Of a stretch of 37,670 nt of DNA, positions 32,253-37,670 are shown piece after piece; position 1 is the first letter of the stretch; every line of letters starts with the position of its first letter. The stretch covers positions 1 to 37,670 of the forward strand of contig JALSJT010000204.1 of the NCBI GenBank assembly GCA_026989175.1, written 5' to 3'. The stretch comes from Thiomicrorhabdus sp. GTDB taxonomy: Bacteria > Pseudomonadota > Gammaproteobacteria > Thiomicrospirales > Thiomicrospiraceae. Position numbers and translations under genes: made by a program. Under the pieces are notes generated by a model, which was not told where the DNA came from, did no database searches, and saw only the letters and a list, made by a program, of their open reading frames with translations.

Positions 32253-33890
32253 AGCCAGCGCTTCATTCACGATCGCTTTGGCCTCTTCTAAAATCTGCTC
32301 TAAATGCGCCGTGTCTTTAAAACTTTCCGCGTAAATCTTATAAATATCTTCGGTGCCCGATGGGCGAGCGGCAAACCAGCCATTCTCAGTGGTAATTTTT
32401 AACCCCCCTATGGCGGCGCCATTGCCGGGTGCGTGTGTGAGTTTGGCGGTAATTTTTTCACCGGCAAGGGTATCGGTCTTAACCATTTCGGGTGAGAGGT
32501 TGCTTAAAATCGCTTTCTCTTCTCGATTGGCGGGCGCATCAATGCGACGATAAACGGGGTTACCAAATTTTTCGGTCAGTGCGTGATACAGCTCAGCGGG
32601 GTCTTTGCCTGTTACGGCCGTTATTTCTGCGGCCAGTAAATTGAGGATGATGCCATCTTTATCGGTGCTCCAAGGTGAGCCGTCAAAACATAAAAAAGAC
32701 GCACCTGCCGACTCTTCGCCACCAAATCCAAAGGTGCCCGTTTGTAACCCCTCAACAAACCATTTAAAGCCAACGGGTACTTCGATTAAGTTCAGGTTAA
32801 GTGCATTGGCGACACGGTCAATCATCGCACTGGAGACAAGCGTTTTTCCAACAGCGGCATTTTTTGGCCAGTTAGGGCGGTGGGTAAATAGGTATTGAAT
32901 CACCACCGCTAAATAGTGGTTGGGATTCATCAGTCCAGCGGACTTGGTGACAATACCATGTCGATCGACATCGGGGTCATTGGCAAAGGCTAAATCGTAA
33001 CGCTCTTTTAGCTCAATTAGCCCCGCCATAGCATAAGAGGAGGAGCAATCCATACGGATTTTTCCATCTTTATCAACATGCATAAACGAGAAGGTCGGAT
33101 CAACTTGTGGATTCACAATCTCTAAATTTAAACCATAATAATCAGCAATGGGTTGCCAAAAATCAATGGCCGCGCCACCCATTGGATCGACCGCTAAGGA
33201 GAGTCCAGCTCCTTTAATCGCCTGCATGTTGACCACTTTATCAAGGCTTTCGACATAGGGGGTGATAAGATCGGTTGGGGTCACAAATTCCGAAGCGAGT
33301 GCATCGGTTAAAGGGAGTCGTTTTACCGCAAGCAGACCTTTTTGAATAATAACATTGGCACGGTCTTGAATCCAAGACGTCGCCTCGGTATCCGCTGGAC
33401 CACCATTAGGGGTGTTGTATTTAAAGCCACCATCTTTGGGAGGGTTATGCGAGGGCGTAATCACAATGCCATCGGCCAGCCCTGCGGATTTCCCTTGGTT
33501 ATGGCGTAATATGGCATTGGAAATAACCGGGGTAGGCGTGTATCGTCCGTTGGATTGAATAATCGTGCCTATCTGGTTGGCCGCAAACACTTCAATCGCC
33601 GTGGCATGTGCGGCTTCCGATAAAGCGTGAGTGTCCATGCCAATGTAGATGGGGCCATTGGTGTTTTGTAAATAACGATACTCAACAATCGCTTGGCAGA
33701 TGGCGGCGATATGGTCTTCATTAAAGGTGCAAAGCGTTGAGCAACCACGATGCCCCGAGGTACCAAAGCTCACCGCTTGGCTGATTTGTTGCGCATCGGG
33801 TTTTAACACATAATAATCCGTCATTAATTTTGGAATATTTTCTAATAGATGATAGGGGGCTTTTTTACCCGCAAAGGATGTATGTGTCAT
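32250..33890 (-). CDS. pgm: Phosphoglucomutase, alpha-D-glucose type
   Basis: Interconverts glucose-1-phosphate and glucose-6-phosphate, linking glycolysis with glycogen and cell-surface polysaccharide synthesis. The protein of about 546 residues fits the E. coli Pgm type. [11 protein letters not shown] lies near residue 45, the phospho-Ser loop reads [11 protein letters not shown], and the magnesium loop is NDPDVDRHG. The sugar-binding loop GGEESAG and the phosphate-binding loop [16 protein letters not shown] are also intact. I start at the ATG at 33888-33890 ([13 protein letters not shown]) because it aligns with Pgm N-termini; the frame stays open upstream to 33935 with extra ATGs. It diverges from cbpA. 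Confidence 0.93.
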   Translation of the reverse strand: MTHTSFAGKKAPYHLLENIPKLMTDYYVLKPDAQQISQAVSFGTSGHRGCSTLCTFNEDHIAAICQAIVEYRYLQNTNGPIYIGMDTHALSEAAHATAIEVFAANQIGTIIQSNGRYTPTPVISNAILRHNQGKSAGLADGIVITPSHNPPKDGGFKYNTPNGGPADTEATSWIQDRANVIIQKGLLAVKRLPLTDALASEFVTPTDLITPYVESLDKVVNMQAIKGAGLSLAVDPMGGAAIDFWQPIADYYGLNLEIVNPQVDPTFSFMHVDKDGKIRMDCSSSYAMAGLIELKERYDLAFANDPDVDRHGIVTKSAGLMNPNHYLAVVIQYLFTHRPNWPKNAAVGKTLVSSAMIDRVANALNLNLIEVPVGFKWFVEGLQTGTFGFGGEESAGASFLCFDGSPWSTDKDGIILNLLAAEITAVTGKDPAELYHALTEKFGNPVYRRIDAPANREEKAILSNLSPEMVKTDTLAGEKITAKLTHAPGNGAAIGGLKITTENGWFAARPSGTEDIYKIYAESFKDTAHLEQILEEAKAIVNEALA

Positions 33891-34025
33891 AATAGGTCTC
33901 ATTGTCAAAAGTTTGCACAGATCATAGCTTGTCATGACGTGAAAAGCGAAAAAAAAGTTGCGATCACACCATGGAATGATGAATGGGTATTTGAGAGTAG
34001 TATGTATGAATTTTAATGCATTTCT

Positions 34026-34054
34026 CTTGAATTCGTCTGCTTTAACCCTTATCT
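34026..34054 (+). promoter_or_regulatory. Candidate heat-shock (sigma-32-type) promoter for cbpA
   Basis: CTTGAA at 34026-34031 and CCCTTATCT at 34046-34054, separated by 14 bases, resemble the sigma-32 consensus (CTTGAAA, 11-16 bases, CCCCATNT). The distance to the cbpA ATG at 34105 is suitable. Support is by pattern only. Confidence 0.4.
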
Positions 34055-34104
34055 ATTAGAGTATTATTGATGTGTATTAAGATTATAGAGAGAGAATTAG
34101 ATTA

Positions 34105-35031
34105 ATGAGCCAAGATTATTATGCGAGTTTAGGAGTTTCACGCTCCGCAAGCGATGCGGAAATAAAAAAAGCCTACCGTAAAATGGCGGCTAAATATCAC
34201 CCAGATAAACCAACGGGGGATGAGACTAAGTTTAAAGAGATTAGTGAGGCCTATGAGACCTTAAGCGATCCAGAAAAGCGCAAACTGTATGACCAGTTTG
34301 GTGCCGATTACGAACAACGCCAAGCAGGTGGTTTTGGTGGTTATCAACAGCATCATGCTGGTGGGTTTGGCGGCGGAGAGGATTACAGCGATATTTTTAG
34401 CTCTATGTTTGGCGGCGGAGGTTTCGCGGGTGGACAAGGTAGTCAAGGAGGCTTTGGTCAGCAGCAAGCTCGCCCTCAAAAAGGTGAAGATCAAACCGTT
34501 GCTGTTATGGTTACCTTAGAAGAAGCGATTGAAGGTACGGAAAGAATTATTAATGTGCAAACGGGCAATGCACGTTCGAGCGCTTCTTCGTACGATACCC
34601 AGCCAATCAAAGTGCGAATTCCTGCCGGGATTACCCAGGGCAAAAAAATTCGTGTGAAAGGTAAAGGGTATAGTGGCTTTAATGGCGGGCCAAATGGCGA
34701 TGTCATTATTGAAATCAATCTGCAAAAACATCCGTTGTTTCGAGTGGAAGGCAATGATGTTTATTTGGATCTTCCGGTGACCCCATGGGAAGCCGCGCTG
34801 GGTGCAAAGGTAGAAGTCCCAACGCTTAAAGGTAAGGTTAAGATGAACATTGCCGCAGGGACACAATCGGGTGGTAAATTGCGAATCAAAGGACGAGGTT
34901 TAGGCCAAACACCGGGGCATCAGTATGTGATTGTACAAATTCATACCCCGCCCGCTAAAACAGATGAGCAAAAAGCCTTCTATCAACAGATGGAAGAAAA
35001 AATGCCTTTTAATCCAAGGGCGCATTTTTAG
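34105..35031 (+). CDS. cbpA: CbpA-type DnaJ co-chaperone
   Basis: A 308-residue class II (type B) J-protein, close to E. coli CbpA (306). The J domain spans residues 1-70 with the HPD motif in [13 protein letters not shown], followed by a Gly/Phe-rich region (about 75-130, many GGFGG repeats) and two C-terminal substrate-binding beta domains ([40 protein letters not shown]). The zinc-finger repeats of DnaJ are absent. It stimulates the DnaK ATPase and may bind DNA as CbpA does. No cbpM follows; the next element is a terminator. An AGAGAGAGAA stretch supplies the ribosome-binding site. Confidence 0.9.
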   Translation: MSQDYYASLGVSRSASDAEIKKAYRKMAAKYHPDKPTGDETKFKEISEAYETLSDPEKRKLYDQFGADYEQRQAGGFGGYQQHHAGGFGGGEDYSDIFSSMFGGGGFAGGQGSQGGFGQQQARPQKGEDQTVAVMVTLEEAIEGTERIINVQTGNARSSASSYDTQPIKVRIPAGITQGKKIRVKGKGYSGFNGGPNGDVIIEINLQKHPLFRVEGNDVYLDLPVTPWEAALGAKVEVPTLKGKVKMNIAAGTQSGGKLRIKGRGLGQTPGHQYVIVQIHTPPAKTDEQKAFYQQMEEKMPFNPRAHF

Positions 35032-35047
35032 AAAGTCGTAAATAAAA

Positions 35048-35070
35048 GGGAGCAAGTTGCTCCCTTTTTT
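35048..35070 (+). terminator. Rho-independent terminator after cbpA
   Basis: The stem GGGAGC (35048-35053)/GCTCCC (35059-35064) with a five-base loop is followed directly by T6, 17 bases after the cbpA stop codon. This is a classic intrinsic terminator. Confidence 0.93.
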
Positions 35071-35085
35071 ATAGTCAAATTAAAT

Positions 35086-35151
35086 TTGGGGTCAGAGTAA
35101 GGTTAGCAGACTGCTTGGAAGGGTATCAAAGGGTTTTTACTCTGACCCCAG
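35086..35151. repeat. GGGGTCAGAGTAA-bounded palindromic repeat, copy 1
   Basis: GGGGTCAGAGTAA (35088-35100) and its exact reverse complement TTACTCTGACCCC (35137-35149) bound a 62-bp segment. The ends are identical to those of the copy at 37366-37433, while the 36-base interior differs and pairs poorly. No ORF is present. It lies between the cbpA terminator and the TRAP gene. Confidence 0.85.
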
Positions 35152-35224
35152 TATTTGAATGTATGATGAATAGTCTCTACTTTATGGTAAAGTATGCGGT
35201 AACAATGATTAAGGAAGATAGAAT

Positions 35225-36331
35225 ATGAAACGTAGAGATTTTATTGGTGCCATTGCAGGGGCAACCGCAGCGACCGCGTTAACCGCGTGTGGAACGGAGA
35301 GTGGTTCGATGAACAGTGGGGGCGATTGTACGCCTGCGAAACCAATTAAATGGAAGATGGTGACCACTTGGCCTAAAAACTTTCCGGGTTTAGGCACGGG
35401 CGCGAATAATATTGCCAAGCTAATTACCGATATGTCAGGCGGTCGTATTGAAGTTAAGGTGTATGGCGCAGGTGAGTTAGTCGGTGCGTTTGAAGTGTTT
35501 GATGCTGTCTCACGTGGTAATGCACAGTTGGGTCATGCGGGGGCGTATTACTGGAAAGGTAAAATTCCAGCGGCCGCTTTTTTCTCTGCGGTGCCTTTTG
35601 GTTTGACCGCGAATGAGATGAATGCGTGGTTATATTATGGCGGCGGTTTAGAGCTGTGGGAAGAGGCGTATAAACCGTTTGGTTTGATTCCTAACCCCGG
35701 TGGAAATTCAGGTACTCAAATGGGTGGCTGGTTTAATAAAGAGATTAACAGCCTAGACGATTTAAAAGGGTTGAAGATGCGCATTCCTGGGTTAGGAGGC
35801 GAGGTATTGAGCCGAGCGGGTGGTATTCCTGTCACACTTCCCGGGGGCGAACTTTTTCCAGCGTTACAGTCGGGCGCATTAGATGCGACCGAATGGGTAG
35901 GCCCTTACAATGATTTGGCCTTTGGGTTTTATAAAACCGCTAAATACTACTACACCCCCGGTTGGCATGAGCCCGGTACCGCGATGGAGTGTATGATTAA
36001 TGAAGAAGCGTTTAACGAACTGCCTGCCGATTTACAAAGCATTGTGCGCAATGCTATTAAAGTCGCCAATGCCGATATGTTGGCGGAATATACTGCACGT
36101 AACCAGCAAGCACTGCACACGCTGTTAACCGAACATAATGTGCAGCTGCGCCACTTCCCAGATTCGGTACTGAAAGCGTTAAAAGAAATTTCAGCCGAAG
36201 TGGTGGAAGAGGAAGCTAAGCGTGATGCGCTCTCCACTAAAGTTTGGGCATCGCAAAAAGCATTTAAAGAGCAGGTGATGCAGTGGACGGAAGTGTCCGA
36301 ACAAGCCTATTTAAGAGCGCGTTCTTTGTAA
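35225..36331 (+). CDS. TRAP transporter substrate-binding protein, DctP/TakP family
   Basis: Periplasmic solute receptor for a sodium- or proton-driven TRAP transporter. The 368-residue protein starts with a Tat signal, KRRDFIGAIAGATAATALTAC; the LTAC could also act as a lipobox. The DctP fold follows: WKMVTTWPKNFPGLGTGANN, KVYGAGELVGAFEVFDAVSR, LKGLKMRIPGLGGEVLSRAG, and ALQSGALDATEWVGPYNDLA. These stretches resemble the TakP subgroup that binds 2-oxo and hydroxy monocarboxylates. No DctQ or DctM membrane subunit lies nearby, so it is an orphan receptor here. ldhA follows by 31 bp, which fits a lactate or pyruvate-like ligand by inference. AAGGAAG precedes the ATG. Confidence 0.9.
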   Translation: MKRRDFIGAIAGATAATALTACGTESGSMNSGGDCTPAKPIKWKMVTTWPKNFPGLGTGANNIAKLITDMSGGRIEVKVYGAGELVGAFEVFDAVSRGNAQLGHAGAYYWKGKIPAAAFFSAVPFGLTANEMNAWLYYGGGLELWEEAYKPFGLIPNPGGNSGTQMGGWFNKEINSLDDLKGLKMRIPGLGGEVLSRAGGIPVTLPGGELFPALQSGALDATEWVGPYNDLAFGFYKTAKYYYTPGWHEPGTAMECMINEEAFNELPADLQSIVRNAIKVANADMLAEYTARNQQALHTLLTEHNVQLRHFPDSVLKALKEISAEVVEEEAKRDALSTKVWASQKAFKEQVMQWTEVSEQAYLRARSL

Positions 36332-36362
36332 ATAAATCAGAATACATCGGAGGTTATACCCC

Positions 36363-37346
36363 ATGAAAATCGTATCCTATAGCTGTAAACCGTATGATAA
36401 ATGTGCGTTGAGTGAAGTGTTTGATGCGTCATGGACGTGTACCTATTTAGATGTGCCACTGAATTTAGATTCCATTGGCTGTGCTCAGGGTGCTGAGATA
36501 GTCACTGCTTTTGTCAATGATCGTTTGGATGCTGAGGTGCTAACTCAGTTGGCCAGCGGAGGCACGAAACTGTTGGCATTACGGTGTGCGGGCTTTAATC
36601 ATGTAGATTTGGTGTGTGCAAAATCACTTGATATTGCGGTGGTTCGTGTTCCCGCCTATTCGCCTTATGCCGTTGCAGAACATACCATTGGACTGATGTT
36701 GGCACTCAACCGCAAGTTGTATCGTGCCTATAATCGTATTCGAGAGGGCAACTTTTCACTTAACGGCATGTTAGGGTTTGATATGCACGGCAAAACCGTT
36801 GGTATTGTGGGTGCAGGACGCATTGGTCGACTGGTTGGCTCCATGTTAAAGGCGTTTGGTTGTCGAGTCTTAGTGTACGATCCTTACGAAAGTGAGGTGT
36901 GCCAAGCACTAGGCTTTGAACAAGTTGCGTTAGAATCTATTTGGCAAGCGGCAGATATTATCAGTTTACACTGCCCGCTTACCGAAGAGACCAAGTGCTT
37001 GATTAATGGGCGCAGTATCGCTCAAATGAAAAAAGGGGTGATGCTGATTAACACTGGGCGAGGTGATTTGATTTCAACCCCTGATGTCATTAACGCCCTT
37101 AAGTCCAAACAGATTGGGTATTTAGGGTTAGACGTCTATGAAAAAGAGGGGGCACTCTTCTTTGAAGATCACTCCGATGAGATTATTTTAGACGATGTAT
37201 TCGAGCGACTGCTCACCTTTCCGAATGTTTTAGTCACTGGGCATCAAGCCTACTTCACTCAAGAAGCCTTATCGCATATTGCAGAAACAACCCGAGATAA
37301 TATCCGAGCTTACCAGCAAAATGAACCGCTATTAAATAGCTTGTAA
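36363..37346 (+). CDS. ldhA: D-lactate dehydrogenase (LdhA-type 2-hydroxyacid dehydrogenase)
   Basis: NADH-dependent interconversion of pyruvate and D-lactate in the cytosol. The 327-residue protein matches the LdhA group: RCAGFNHVDL, VPAYSPYAVAEHTIGLML, the NAD-binding loop VGIVGAGRIGRLVG near residue 146, catalytic Arg in INTGRGDLIST, Glu in LDVYEKEG and His in VTGHQAYFT. The insertion FFEDHSDEIILDDVFERLL is typical of fermentative D-LDHs. A GGAGG ribosome-binding site precedes the ATG. It is probably cotranscribed with the TRAP receptor gene, suggesting that uptake or sensing of a small organic acid is tied to its reduction or oxidation. Confidence 0.93.
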   Translation: MKIVSYSCKPYDKCALSEVFDASWTCTYLDVPLNLDSIGCAQGAEIVTAFVNDRLDAEVLTQLASGGTKLLALRCAGFNHVDLVCAKSLDIAVVRVPAYSPYAVAEHTIGLMLALNRKLYRAYNRIREGNFSLNGMLGFDMHGKTVGIVGAGRIGRLVGSMLKAFGCRVLVYDPYESEVCQALGFEQVALESIWQAADIISLHCPLTEETKCLINGRSIAQMKKGVMLINTGRGDLISTPDVINALKSKQIGYLGLDVYEKEGALFFEDHSDEIILDDVFERLLTFPNVLVTGHQAYFTQEALSHIAETTRDNIRAYQQNEPLLNSL

Positions 37347-37357
37347 TAGGGGGGGGA
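37347..37357 (+). repeat. G8 tract immediately after the ldhA stop
   Basis: TAGGGGGGGGA directly follows the ldhA TAA and continues as GAAAAA, matching the poly-G motif seen at 739, 20987 and 31665. It sits nine bases before the second GGGGTCAGAGTAA palindrome. Confidence 0.6.
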
Positions 37358-37365
37358 GAAAAACT

Positions 37366-37433
37366 GGGGTCAGAGTAAGATAAGGCCATGCTTTTCTAAC
37401 AGAACAAGCATGGCTTTATCTTACTCTGACCCC
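37366..37433. repeat. GGGGTCAGAGTAA-bounded palindrome, copy 2 (28-bp arms)
   Basis: The left arm 37366-37393 and right arm 37406-37433 are reverse complements at 27 of 28 positions, around a 12-base loop. The arms begin GGGGTCAGAGTAAGATAA, and the outer 13 bases equal those of copy 1. It forms a very stable hairpin between the convergent ldhA and the next gene and is followed by TTGTTTTTTTTA, so it may also act as a terminator. Confidence 0.88.
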
Positions 37434-37442
37434 TTGTTTTTT

Positions 37443-37670
37443 TTACTCCGTTGTTTCATCAGGGCGACACTGTTTTTGACTGGCTTTGGCAAACATCGCT
37501 TGATGGTTCTTTTGGCGATAGCTACGATCAACATACTGCTCGGGTTGTTCTGGAATGAGGTAGATGTATTGGCCACGGGTTAAATCTTCATCGCTGTAGC
37601 TGGGATTTTGGTTGTCTTCAACGGTAACGGGGGCGATGACGGCAATCTTTAGATCTGGCGCTCGGGCTTT
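37443..37670 (-). CDS. C-terminal end of an unrecognised protein, cut by window edge
   Basis: The minus strand is open from the right edge for 75 codons to a TAA at 37443-37445. The visible sequence includes KIAVIAPVTVEDNQNPSYSD, TRGQYIYLIPEQPEQYVDRS and a polar end with one Cys (KASQKQCRPDETTE). I do not recognise the family. It is convergent with ldhA, and the palindrome at 37366-37433 lies just downstream of both genes. The frame is supported by its length and position rather than by homology. Confidence 0.6.
   Translation of the reverse strand, partial: KARAPDLKIAVIAPVTVEDNQNPSYSDEDLTRGQYIYLIPEQPEQYVDRSYRQKNHQAMFAKASQKQCRPDETTE

Noticed and set aside
33888-33905. Minus-strand ATGAGACCTAT shared just upstream of the pgm and alcohol dehydrogenase starts (also near 18245-18255).
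   Set aside because: An 11-base match at two sites is short; it may be chance, and it matches neither a ribosome-binding site nor the other repeats convincingly.

Overview
The window looks like chromosomal DNA of a free-living gammaproteobacterium of moderate GC. The combination of a Lap/Bpf-type biofilm locus, a CZB-type chemoreceptor, TruD, ComM, UbiK and a Tim44-like protein recalls Thiomicrospira/Hydrogenovibrio/Thiomicrorhabdus-like sulfur bacteria. That placement is inferred from protein resemblance and was not tested. No rRNA, tRNA, CRISPR array, prophage or full-length insertion sequence was seen.

Layout. 1-7100: start of metH (leftward, cut by the window edge), then argS with a zero-gap SPOR-domain gene, a leftward soluble diguanylate cyclase, and the rightward run ubiK-comM-TauE/SafE-like gene. 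7148-16656: a leftward seven-gene cluster (OmpA/TSP3 protein, LapG protease, LapD c-di-GMP receptor, LapB ABC exporter, LapC membrane-fusion protein, a LuxR-type regulator with a degenerate receiver, and a TolC-like LapE). This is the machinery that secretes a giant type I adhesin and controls its release, but the adhesin gene is not in the window. A 161-bp MITE-like palindrome lies just upstream. 17032-20288: an iron-type alcohol dehydrogenase coupled by a 1-nt overlap to a Rep-type helicase. 20396-23826: a small-domain methyltransferase, a Tim44-like membrane protein, a lipoprotein and truD. 23872-29866: a leftward PAS-MCP-CZB chemoreceptor diverging from a hybrid histidine kinase. 29885-32132: mobA, a DEDDh exonuclease and hisI. 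32250-37346: pgm (leftward), cbpA-like dnaJ, an orphan Tat-type TRAP substrate-binding protein and ldhA. 37443-37670 is the 3' end of an unrecognised leftward gene.

How it fits together. The Lap cluster is c-di-GMP-controlled surface attachment: low c-di-GMP should free LapG to cut the adhesin, and high c-di-GMP should make LapD hold LapG. The diguanylate cyclase at 3366-4421 is a nearby possible source of c-di-GMP. The regulator inside the cluster resembles CsgD/VpsT, so the same signal could act on transcription too; this is inference.

The most unusual non-coding signal is a set of recurring motifs: (a) G7-G11 tracts of the form TAG(n)AGAAAATTT, twice arranged as palindromes and once supplying the Shine-Dalgarno and first codons of hisI; (b) two palindromes bounded by GGGGTCAGAGTAA, like repeats moved by REP-associated (Y1) transposases elsewhere; (c) the MITE-like element with GAGACCTTTGCACGAG ends. 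No transposase for any of them is present here.
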